Of a DNA stretch of 22,988 bases, positions 13,683-20,527 are shown in pieces. The notes under the pieces are model-generated. The model was not told the origin of the DNA, searched no databases, and saw only the letters and a list, made by a program, of their open reading frames with translations. The stretch's first letter is position 1; each line of letters starts with the position of its first letter. A program made the translations under genes and the position numbers. This DNA comes from JAZKIX01 sp040384645 (GTDB lineage Bacteria > Pseudomonadota > Gammaproteobacteria > Burkholderiales > Burkholderiaceae_D): positions 1-22,988 of the forward strand of contig JAZKIX010000018.1 of the NCBI GenBank assembly GCA_040384645.1, read 5' to 3'.

Positions 13683-13806
13683 GCCGGATTGCGTTTTCCC
13701 AATGCTGCCGTGCAGATTGTCATCGTGCCGTCATTATCGCCTACTACGTGAATGACCTGAATAAATTGTGATTGCTACCAGGCAATCTCAATTGCAGCAC
13801 CGTCAA

Positions 13807-14733
13807 TCAACCGCGTGGATGATGCTCAGAATGCAATTTTTTCAACCGTTCGCGTGCCACATGGGTATAAATTTGCGTGGTGGAAATATCAGAGTGGCCT
13901 AGCAGCAATTGCACCACACGCAAATCGGCACCATGATTGAGCAAGTGTGTAGCGAAAGCATGGCGCAAGGTATGCGGCGACAACGGCGCGTCTATGCCGG
14001 CCTGCAATTTATATTTTTTAATCAGAATCCAAAACATCTGGCGCGTCATCGCACCGCCGCGCCCAGTGATAAATAAGGCGTCATCGACTTGCCCGTCCAG
14101 TATGGCACCACGTGCTTCCCTTAAATAACGTTCGATCCAAATTCGCGCTTCTTCGCCAAAAGGCACTAGCCGCGTTTTTCCGCCCTTGCCCGTGATGCGC
14201 AATACGCCTTCATTCATGCCCACTTCCACCGATTTGAGCAACACCAGTTCGGTTACGCGCAAGCCGCTGGCGTACATCAATTCCAGCATGGTGCGATCTC
14301 GCAAGCCGAGTGCAGTTGCAGAATCAGGTGCGGCGAGCAAGGCTTCGACCTGCGCTTCGGATAATGTTTTGGGGAAACGGCTGGGCTGTTTGGCCGATTT
14401 CATTTTCAAGCAAGGATCGATGCTGATTTTATTTTGACGCAAGGCCATTTGAAAAAAACGCTTCAACACTGCCAAGCGGCGATTGGACGAAGTCGCTTTC
14501 GACGTCTCATGCTTGGCAAAAAAATAGGCATTCAAGTCATCGGCTTGCACTTGGAATAAATCTTTGTCGCCGTTTATTTGCAGCCAGAATGCAAACAGGC
14601 TCAGGTCGCGCCGATAGGCTTCCAAGGAGTTTTTTGCGAGGCCATCTTCCAGCCACAAGCTATCGCAAAAATCATCGATTGCCATTTGATTGCCAGCATG
14701 GAGCAGCACCGTCGCAGGTTTGCGCGCCGCCAT
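13807..14733 (-). CDS. xerD: Site-specific tyrosine recombinase XerD
   Basis: A 308-residue tyrosine recombinase that, with XerC, resolves chromosome dimers at dif together with FtsK. The N-terminal SAM-like core-binding domain spans about residues 17-103 (IDDFCDSLWLEDGLAKNSLEAYRRDL). The catalytic domain carries the full set: R159 (ASGLRVTEL), K183 (TGKGGKTR), H254 and R257 (SPHTLRHAFATHLL), H280 (LLLGHSDIS) and the nucleophile Y289 (TTQIYTHVA). Length and motif spacing are those of XerD, not of a phage integrase. The ATG at 14733 overlaps the ogt stop by one base (TGATG), so the two are translationally coupled; a longer frame from 14769 would run into ogt. Nothing in the window resembles an integrated element, which supports the housekeeping role. 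Confidence 0.95.
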   Translation of the reverse strand: MAARKPATVLLHAGNQMAIDDFCDSLWLEDGLAKNSLEAYRRDLSLFAFWLQINGDKDLFQVQADDLNAYFFAKHETSKATSSNRRLAVLKRFFQMALRQNKISIDPCLKMKSAKQPSRFPKTLSEAQVEALLAAPDSATALGLRDRTMLELMYASGLRVTELVLLKSVEVGMNEGVLRITGKGGKTRLVPFGEEARIWIERYLREARGAILDGQVDDALFITGRGGAMTRQMFWILIKKYKLQAGIDAPLSPHTLRHAFATHLLNHGADLRVVQLLLGHSDISTTQIYTHVARERLKKLHSEHHPRG

Positions 14734-15263
14734 CAATAACTTTCGACGCCTTCGTGTTTCAAGAGCCATCGCTTGACACCAAGATGAAAGCCGGTCGCAT
14801 CGTCATGATGTGCAAAACCGCCCAAGCCGCCGGCTGCTGTGACCCGATGGCAGGGAATAACCAGCGGAAACCAATTGGCGCCGCACGCCTGCCCGACCGC
14901 ACGCGGCGCCGAGCCGATCAGCCGTGCAATCTGGCCATAGGTTTGAACCTCGCCACGCGGTATGGCGGCAATCGCGCGCCATACCTTTTTTTGGAACAGC
15001 GAGCCAGCCTCGGTCAAAGGCAAATCGAAACAAAAATCGGGTTCGACAAAATAGCGTTCCAACTGCCGCACCGCTTTTTCGGCAATGTTATCGAGCGCAT
15101 TTTTCTCGGCAAAAGTGGTAGGAAGGTATACCAATTCACATACCTGATTCGATTCTGTACGCACGCCCACTGCACCGAAAGGCGCGGCAACAATGGCAGA
15201 AAAAATTGCGCTGGCTGATTCTTGAAGTGAAGAAGTTGGGTTTGGAGCGAGCTGCATTGGCAT
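14733..15263 (-). CDS. ogt: Methylated-DNA-[protein]-cysteine S-methyltransferase
   Basis: A 176-residue suicide DNA-repair protein that transfers alkyl groups from O6-alkylguanine to its own cysteine. The active site VIPCHRV is present (C138), preceded by the DNA-binding helix with arginine finger (SAPRAVGQACGANWFPLV, R121) and the conserved FQKKVWRAIAAIPRGEVQTYGQIA approach segment. The N-terminal ribonuclease-like domain is about residues 20-85. There is no Ada-type regulatory domain, so it is Ogt-like. The ATG at 15263 follows AAGGA at seven bases; a second ATG lies two codons later. It is the first gene of a two-gene unit with xerD. Confidence 0.95.
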   Translation of the reverse strand: MPMQLAPNPTSSLQESASAIFSAIVAAPFGAVGVRTESNQVCELVYLPTTFAEKNALDNIAEKAVRQLERYFVEPDFCFDLPLTEAGSLFQKKVWRAIAAIPRGEVQTYGQIARLIGSAPRAVGQACGANWFPLVIPCHRVTAAGGLGGFAHHDDATGFHLGVKRWLLKHEGVESY

Positions 15264-15733
15264 TTTTAGTTCCTTACGAGGAGACTGCCGGGCGATTGAT
15301 CTTAGCCCACGATTCGCTTGCGCCAATCACAATAGGCAAGCATAAACAAAAAGAGCGCATCTTGCGATGCGCTCCAAATCCATCATTCGCGTTCCGGGCT
15401 GTTTAACAGCTTGACTTAAAAGGCCAATGCCGCCACAGCTTGATTTAAAACGCGCGCCTCCTCAGACTATTATTGGCAAAATGCCGTTTCTTCTAGACCG
15501 CCCCCATCAATTTAATCTACCAATTCAGAGCCTGCTCACCCACATTTTTTATTGCGTTGCAACATTGCTCAAAATTCATCATGGCCAGCACTTTAACTCA
15601 AAAAAGGCGTTGTGCCAAAATTTTTAAAATAAATTTTCACGCCACAAAGTACATCTATCGAACCAAAAAGTGCTGCTTAGAATACCGCCACCGGCGAAGT
15701 GCCAAATTGACTTCCGTCAAGCCTTTAGAGAAA
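15264..15733. other. 470-base region without a gene, between dctM and ogt
   Basis: No coding frame is convincing. It contains a minus-strand terminator (15348-15374) and a 15-base direct repeat, CAGCTTGACTTAAAA (15407-15421) and CAGCTTGATTTAAAA (15436-15450), differing at one base and 29 bases apart. The part from 15375 to 15733 would be either a long 3' untranslated region of the TRAP operon or a separate small RNA. The ogt promoter should lie between 15264 and 15347, but no clear boxes were found. Confidence 0.55.
15348..15374 (-). terminator. Intrinsic terminator with GCAA tetraloop
   Basis: On the minus strand GAGCGCATC (15374-15366), loop GCAA, GATGCGCTC (15361-15353) forms a perfect 9-bp stem with a stable GNRA loop, followed by T5. 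It lies 360 bases downstream of the dctM stop and upstream of ogt, and stops leftward transcription from the TRAP side before ogt. Confidence 0.88.
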
Positions 15734-17014
15734 TTATTGAAAAATTAAATTTGGCAACCAAAGAGAAATTTGCGGCACATAAGTGACCAAAACCAAGAAG
15801 CCCAACATCGTCAATAACCAAGGCCAGACCGCCACGGTTAATTCGGAAATCCCCATTTTTGTAATGCCCGACGCGACATATAAGTTGAGTCCTACTGGAG
15901 GATGGCACATGCCCACTTCCATATTTACCACAATCAAAATACCAAAATGTACTGGATCGATGCCCAGCTTCATCGCTACAGGAAACAAGATCGGTGCCAT
16001 GATCAAAACGATCGATGAAGGCTCCATCACATTGCCCGCCAACAAAAGCAAAATGTTAACAAACAATAGGAAGGTGACCACGCCCAAGCCTTGCCCTGTA
16101 ATCCAGCCTGCCATTGCTTGTGGAATATTTTCACTCGTCATCAGAAATGAAAACAAGACCGCATTCGTGATGATGTAGAGCAACATAGCCGACATCGCTG
16201 CGGAATCGAGCAACACTTTCGGCACCTGCTTCAAACTCATGTCCTTGTAAACAAACACGGCGATGACGAATGCATATACGGCAGCGACTGCAGCGGCTTC
16301 GGTCGGCGTAAATTTGCCAGAATAAATACCGCCCATCACAATGACGATCAATAGCAGGCCCCAAGCGCTTTTACGAAAGGTGCTAAACCGTTCGCCCCAA
16401 GAGGCCTTCTGCATGCGCGGATAGTTATGTTTGCGCGCTAAGAACCAAGTAGTCAGCCCCAGGAAAAAAGCCAGCAAAATACCCGGCACCACGCCCGCCA
16501 TAAACAGCCTGCCCACCGAAGTATTGGTCGACACTGAATACATGACCATCACAATCGACGGCGGAATCAAAATACCGAGCGCGCCGGAAGTCGTGATCAC
16601 ACCAGCGCCAAACCTGCGTGGATACCCTTGCTTGACCATCGCCGGCAAAATGATGGATCCGATTGCCACCACCGTCGCCGGGCTGGAACCGGACACCGCG
16701 GCAAACAAGGCGCATGCGAACACGCCTGCCAATGCCAGCCCACCATGCCAATGCCCGACCATCGAAGTGGCAAAATTAATCATCCTTCGCGCCACCCCGC
16801 CATGCGTCAGAAAATTACCTGCCAGAATGAAAAAAGGAATCGCCATGATTTCAAATTTCTCGATCCCCGTAAATAGCTTCAGGGCCACCGATTCAATTGG
16901 CACATCGGTCATCGTAAAAAGAAACGCCAGCACCGTCAGCCCGAGCGAAATAGAGATCGGCATGCCAGTTAGCATCAGCACCAGCAACAAGGCAAAAATA
17001 ATGGCGGCGTTCAT
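15734..17014 (-). CDS. dctM: TRAP transporter large permease, C4-dicarboxylate type
   Basis: A 426-residue inner-membrane protein, the usual DctM length, with about twelve hydrophobic segments. DctM signatures include MNAAIIFALLLVLMLTGMPI at the start, 'AIPFFILAGNFLTHGGVARRMI' region (about 57-79), 'FAAVSGSSPATVVAIGSIILP' region (about 104-125), ITTSGALGILIPPSI and the late 'NMEVGMCHPPVGLNLYVASG' stretch. It imports a carboxylate delivered by DctP using a sodium or proton gradient, with DctQ as partner. The start overlaps the dctQ stop in an ATGA arrangement. It is the last gene of the dctP-dctQ-dctM operon. The close resemblance of the motifs to C4-dicarboxylate DctM suggests succinate, malate or fumarate, but this is not proven by sequence. 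Confidence 0.95.
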   Translation of the reverse strand: MNAAIIFALLLVLMLTGMPISISLGLTVLAFLFTMTDVPIESVALKLFTGIEKFEIMAIPFFILAGNFLTHGGVARRMINFATSMVGHWHGGLALAGVFACALFAAVSGSSPATVVAIGSIILPAMVKQGYPRRFGAGVITTSGALGILIPPSIVMVMYSVSTNTSVGRLFMAGVVPGILLAFFLGLTTWFLARKHNYPRMQKASWGERFSTFRKSAWGLLLIVIVMGGIYSGKFTPTEAAAVAAVYAFVIAVFVYKDMSLKQVPKVLLDSAAMSAMLLYIITNAVLFSFLMTSENIPQAMAGWITGQGLGVVTFLLFVNILLLLAGNVMEPSSIVLIMAPILFPVAMKLGIDPVHFGILIVVNMEVGMCHPPVGLNLYVASGITKMGISELTVAVWPWLLTMLGFLVLVTYVPQISLWLPNLIFQ

Positions 17015-17625
17015 GCCTTAACCTCTTTCAATTCCGCGTCCAGACCCTCGACATGCGCATGGTCGTGTTTAGGCAAAGCGCCGGTTTTTATGAAGTGCCA
17101 TGTCACTTGCAAGAAACGGAACGACATCAGGTACGAGCCCAGCGGCACCGCCAGGTAGACGATCCACATCGGCACTTCCATATCGGCCGACGTCTGGTCC
17201 GTATGCGCCATCAGCCACACGAATTTTGCCCCGAGCGTACCGACGATGCAGGTAAACGTCGCCCCGGCCAGCAGGCCGAATATGACGAATTTATTGCGCC
17301 GAGACGGAGACATGCGGTTGATCAACACATCGACGCCCACATGTATCCCAGTGCGCACCCCATAAGCGGCTCCGAATTTCGCCATCCATACAAACATATA
17401 GATGCAAAGTTCTTGGGCCCAGCTGGTGTTAATCTTGATCAAAGCTTCCTGCACGCCCGGAATCGGCAGGCCGGAGGCATAACGATGCAGTACCGCGACA
17501 AAAATAATCAGCGTTGCCGCTGCCATCAGAGAAGCGATCATCCACTCCTCTAGATGATCAAGAAATTTCAACATGGGCGTACTTTCAAAAAATTTACGGA
17601 CGTGGGCGCACAATCGCTTCAGCAT
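17011..17625 (-). CDS. dctQ: TRAP transporter small permease, C4-dicarboxylate type
   Basis: Small membrane subunit (204 residues) of the same TRAP system. Four hydrophobic segments can be seen: about residues 29-48 (MIASLMAAATLIIFVAVLHR), 72-88 (QELCIYMFVWMAKFGAA), 114-136 (KFVIFGLLAGATFTCIVGTL) and 150-170 (MWIVYLAVPLGSYLMSFRFL). The motif YGVRTGIHVGVDVLINR between the second and third is characteristic of DctQ. The tail is polar (HDHAHVEGLDAELKEVKA). Two starts are possible: the ATG at 17625, with no Shine-Dalgarno sequence, and the ATG at 17574 (MLKFLDHLEEW), which looks like the usual DctQ N-terminus; the shorter one may be right. The gene is separated from dctP by 154 bases carrying a palindromic repeat. 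Confidence 0.92.
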   Translation of the reverse strand: MLKRLCAHVRKFFESTPMLKFLDHLEEWMIASLMAAATLIIFVAVLHRYASGLPIPGVQEALIKINTSWAQELCIYMFVWMAKFGAAYGVRTGIHVGVDVLINRMSPSRRNKFVIFGLLAGATFTCIVGTLGAKFVWLMAHTDQTSADMEVPMWIVYLAVPLGSYLMSFRFLQVTWHFIKTGALPKHDHAHVEGLDAELKEVKA

Positions 17626-17649
17626 TGCGATCAGAGGTTACTAAATCTT

Positions 17650-17738
17650 GTAGGTCGGGTTTCAACCCTACTTTTATGCAGAGGTGATCACGATAAATCG
17701 TGACACAAAAGGGATCGTCGGGCTGAAGCCCGACCTAC
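17650..17738. repeat. Palindromic intergenic element, GTAGGTCGGG type, copy 2
   Basis: The arms GTAGGTCGGGTTTCAACCCTAC (17650-17671) and, in inverse, GTCGGGCT...CGACCTAC (17717-17738) belong to the same family as the copy between nrtB and nrtD. Between the arms is a further perfect hairpin, TCACGAT-AA-ATCGTGA (17688-17703). The element lies between dctP and dctQ and may set the ratio of the abundant binding protein to the permeases. Confidence 0.82.
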
Positions 17739-17779
17739 AGCCGGGCCTACGCCTTATCTACAATTGCCCGCAGCAGCTA

Positions 17780-18778
17780 TTATTTTTTTGTGGCTTCTTT
17801 ATTAATCGCCGCAATCACATCCTTGCCGATCCGCTCTTCCATTTCTTTCTGCACTGGCAGCAGCACCTTGCGCCATTCCGCCTGCTCCTTATCGTTCAGG
17901 TTATAGATCACGGTCTTACCAGATTTTTTAATCTCGTCCATCGCCACATCATTGTCGCGTTGCGCGATCGCTTTTTCGTAAGTGGTGGCATCGGCCATGG
18001 CTTTTTCAAGCGCGCTGCGAATATCGGCGGGCAAACCATCCCAGAATTTTTTGTTGACGATCACTGCGTAGCCCAGGTAGCCATGATTGGAAATGGTGAC
18101 GTGGGTTTGCACCTCGTGCATTTTTTGGGTGTACATATTGGATGGCGGATTCTCGGTACCGTCAACCACGCCAGTTTGCAGTGCCTGGTAGACCTCGGAA
18201 AACGCCAACACTTGCGGGTTGGCACCCAGCGCCCGCATTTGTGCGTCAAGCGCTTTCGACGATTGGATGCGCATTTTCAGACCCTTGAAATCGGCTGGAA
18301 CATGCAACGGTTTATTGGCCGACATGACCTTGAATCCATTGTCCCAATACGCCAATCCAGTGATGCCTTTTGGCTCCAGTTTTTTCAACAAGTCTTTACC
18401 GATAGGTCCTTCAGTCACGTTGTAGAGCACTTGCTTATTCGGGAAAATATATGGCAGGTCGAAAACCTCAAATTCTTTCACGCCCAGCGGTCGGAATTTT
18501 GCCAGCGATGGCGCTAGCATCTGCACCGCGCCCAACTGCAGTGCCTCGACTTCTTCCTTGTCTTTGTATAGCTGGCTATTTGGATAGAGCTCTATTTTTA
18601 CGCGGCCGTTAGTCGCCTTTTCGCCCAGCTCCTTGAAGCGCTCCGCCGCGCGTCCTTTTGGCGTATCGCTGGCGACCACATGACTGAACTTGATGACGAT
18701 TGGCGTTTCGGCACCGACACTGGCACTGGCACTGGCAAACGCAGTTGCAAAAACGATTAAGACAGAACGTAATTTCAT
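17780..18778 (-). CDS. dctP: TRAP transporter substrate-binding protein, DctP type
   Basis: Periplasmic binding protein (332 residues) that presents a C4-dicarboxylate or similar carboxylate to DctQM. A signal peptide covers residues 1-23 (MKLRSVLIVFATAFASAS..., cut after SVGA). The mature protein has the DctP pattern: IVIKFSHVVASDTPKGRAAE, then 'LQLGAVQMLAPSLAKF', 'VFDLPYIFPN', and the 'FKGLKMRIQSS' motif whose Arg (R170) normally binds the substrate carboxylate, followed by ALGANPQVLAFSEVYQALQTG and DGTENPPSNMY. AGGA lies six bases before the ATG. It is first in its operon, and a dispersed repeat separates it from dctQ. The signal peptide contains a threefold GCCAGT hexamer repeat coding Ala-Ser. 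Confidence 0.95.
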   Translation of the reverse strand: MKLRSVLIVFATAFASASASVGAETPIVIKFSHVVASDTPKGRAAERFKELGEKATNGRVKIELYPNSQLYKDKEEVEALQLGAVQMLAPSLAKFRPLGVKEFEVFDLPYIFPNKQVLYNVTEGPIGKDLLKKLEPKGITGLAYWDNGFKVMSANKPLHVPADFKGLKMRIQSSKALDAQMRALGANPQVLAFSEVYQALQTGVVDGTENPPSNMYTQKMHEVQTHVTISNHGYLGYAVIVNKKFWDGLPADIRSALEKAMADATTYEKAIAQRDNDVAMDEIKKSGKTVIYNLNDKEQAEWRKVLLPVQKEMEERIGKDVIAAINKEATKK

Positions 18779-19125
18779 GATTTTTCCTGATAATTAAATG
18801 AAGCAATTAAATATAAAGCCATGCATAAATATCCGCGGCGCGACATCCACCAATAGCGAAATTCAATCCTGTTTTTGTCTGCGGTGTATTTTCCGGCACT
18901 GGCGCTGTCCACTATTTTTGGGCCCGACAACAGGCCTCCATCTTGCCTGCATTGGCATGCATTCGCCAACTATTTATTGCTTACGGTAACGATTATTTTT
19001 TACTGCTTGGTTTGTTAATTTTGATCCCACAAATAGACAGCGATCTGCTAATGTACTGCTTTGAACAACCGGTTAACAAGATGTTTGTAAAAAAAGAAAA
19101 TTTGCAACCAAACTAGGGGGAACTC
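18779..19125. other. Divergent intergenic region, dctP / orphan binding protein
   Basis: This 347-base AT-rich region must hold promoters for dctP (minus) and the binding-protein gene (plus). An inverted repeat, TTGGC-N8-GCCAA (18952-18969), is a possible operator. I found no -24/-12 match and no convincing -35/-10 pair. A 64-codon minus-strand frame (18775-18969) overlaps the dctP start and is not credible. Confidence 0.5.
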
Positions 19126-20250
19126 ATGCGCAATCAATGGTCGTCGTTCAGCTTTTTTTTGCTCGTCGCAAGCAAGGCATTAGCCGAAGACGGCATCTCT
19201 GAAAAAACCATCTTGTTAGGTCAAACCATCGGCGTCACCGGCACCATTGCAGGTCCGGTAAAGGAAATGACAGAAGGCGCAAATGCCTATTTTGAACTGA
19301 TCAATAGTCAGGGCGGCATCTTCGGCCGCAAAATTGATTTACGCATTCTGGACGATAAATTCGATCCCAAGCTCACTGCCAGCAATGCAGAATCTCTGAT
19401 CAAGAAACAGCGTGTTTTCGCCATGTTTCAAACCCGCGGCACTCCGCATACGCAAGCCGTTTTAGCCCTGCTGAAAGAGAACCAGATTCCCTTGATTGCA
19501 CCCGGCACCGGTGCGACGCTATTTCATCAACCGATCAATCCATTGCTATTTAATGTGCGCGCCAAATACCAGACCGAAGTGGAGAAAGCGATCGAACATC
19601 TGTCGACTACCGGCGTCAAGGAAATCGGCGTTTTGTATGTCGACGATTCCTTCGGCCTCGATGGTTTAGAAGGGTTTAACAATGCAATGACAGCACGTTC
19701 TCTCAAACCAGTGACCGTGACAAAATTCGATCGTGTAAAACCGGATTATCAAGCGACTGCAGATGCCGTCATCAAGGCCAACCCCAAGGCACTGCTGATC
19801 ATCAGTTCTTCCAAAAACACGATCGAAGCAATCAAGGCAATTCGCGCCAAAGGCAGCCAGATGCAACTGGTGACTCTGTCGAACAATTCGTCGCAATCCT
19901 TCATCAAGGAACTCGGCCCTGCCGGCGCCGGCGTCATCGTCTGCCAAATCACGCCCGCCCCCAACCTGAGCACTACCGAACTGGGCAAGGAATTCAAAAC
20001 CGCGGCCAAAGCCAGCGGCGCAACCGTTTCGTATGCCGGCATGGAAGGCTTCATTGCAGCCAAAGTGCTGGTCGAAGGATTGCGCCGCACCGGACGCAAC
20101 TTGACCCGCGAACGCTTTATCGATGCACTCGAATCAATGAAGAAAGTCGATCTGGGCGGCTTGATGATCAACTACAACAACAAAACCCATTCCGGCAGTG
20201 AGTTCGTTGAGCTAACGATGATTGGAAAGAATGGAAATTTTATTCGTTGA
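19126..20250 (+). CDS. ABC transporter substrate-binding protein, branched-chain amino acid (LivK) type
   Basis: A 374-residue periplasmic protein of the type I binding fold (Peripla_BP_6). The signal peptide is short and ends SKALA, with EDGISEK as the mature start. The fold is marked by TILLGQTIGVTGTIAGPVKE, 'GANAYFELINSQGGIFGRKI', LRILDDKFDPKLTASNAESLI, the 'IPLIAPGTGATLF' hinge strand, and 'IGVLYVDDSFGLDGLEGF' in the second lobe. Ligands of this group include branched-chain amino acids, amides, urea and aromatic acids; the ligand here is not known. AGGGGG lies five bases before the ATG. No Liv-type permease or ATPase is adjacent, so the protein is an orphan in this window; such solo binding proteins are common in Burkholderiales. 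A bidirectional terminator follows at 20463-20502. Confidence 0.92.
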   Translation: MRNQWSSFSFFLLVASKALAEDGISEKTILLGQTIGVTGTIAGPVKEMTEGANAYFELINSQGGIFGRKIDLRILDDKFDPKLTASNAESLIKKQRVFAMFQTRGTPHTQAVLALLKENQIPLIAPGTGATLFHQPINPLLFNVRAKYQTEVEKAIEHLSTTGVKEIGVLYVDDSFGLDGLEGFNNAMTARSLKPVTVTKFDRVKPDYQATADAVIKANPKALLIISSSKNTIEAIKAIRAKGSQMQLVTLSNNSSQSFIKELGPAGAGVIVCQITPAPNLSTTELGKEFKTAAKASGATVSYAGMEGFIAAKVLVEGLRRTGRNLTRERFIDALESMKKVDLGGLMINYNNKTHSGSEFVELTMIGKNGNFIR

Positions 20251-20462
20251 ACAAATTGATTTCATTTACCGCTTAACGTCTAAATAGGTATTTAGTAGGG
20301 GTATATTCAAAAATACATGCTATCCCGCCCGTATTTACTAGCCTTAATTTAATACACCTGCCAGTATATTTTGTATCAATAGGCTGATTCCGATGCCTTT
20401 GCCAGCCGTTGAATCACAAAATTTATTAGCTTGATCTGAGCTTTTCCAATTCCTTTTTGGCA

Positions 20463-20502
20463 CAAAAAAAAAGCCCTCGAATCTAAATTCAAGGGCTTTT
20501 TA
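20463..20502. terminator. Bidirectional intrinsic terminator
   Basis: AAAAAGCCCT (20468-20477) pairs perfectly with AGGGCTTTTT (20492-20501), and GAAT/ATTC extends the stem inside after one mismatch. T5 follows on plus and T9 on minus. It serves the orphan binding-protein gene from the left and the glycoside hydrolase gene from the right. Confidence 0.92.
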
Positions 20503-20527
20503 AAACTCAACTCCAACTCTAGCCTAA

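Noticed and set aside
13462..13771. Plus-strand frames spanning the N-run
   Set aside because: They cross unknown bases and are antisense to the charged coiled-coil tail read on the minus strand.
13807..14733. Tyrosine recombinase as the mark of an integrated mobile element
   Set aside because: Length, motif spacing and coupling with ogt are those of chromosomal XerD; no phage or plasmid genes, attachment repeats or tRNA are nearby.
14589..15218. 209-codon plus-strand frame across xerD and ogt
   Set aside because: It runs antisense through two well-supported genes and shows shadow-type composition.
15517..15582. 21-residue minus-strand frame (MMNFEQCCNAIKNVGEQALNW) downstream of dctM
   Set aside because: Its look of a helix is weak evidence; there is no ribosome binding site and no partner frame after the stop to suggest a decayed gene.
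17684..18517. 277-codon plus-strand frame opposite dctP
   Set aside because: Its start lies in a palindromic repeat and the rest is antisense to dctP; the product is Phe/His/Arg-rich and resembles no protein family.
18775..18969. 64-codon minus-strand frame before dctP
   Set aside because: It overlaps the dctP ribosome binding site and start and has no family features; the region is more likely promoter DNA.
20280..20295. Palindrome CTAAATAGGTATTTAG after the orphan binding-protein gene as a terminator
   Set aside because: It is AT-only in the stem with no T-run, while a strong bidirectional terminator lies 170 bases further on.
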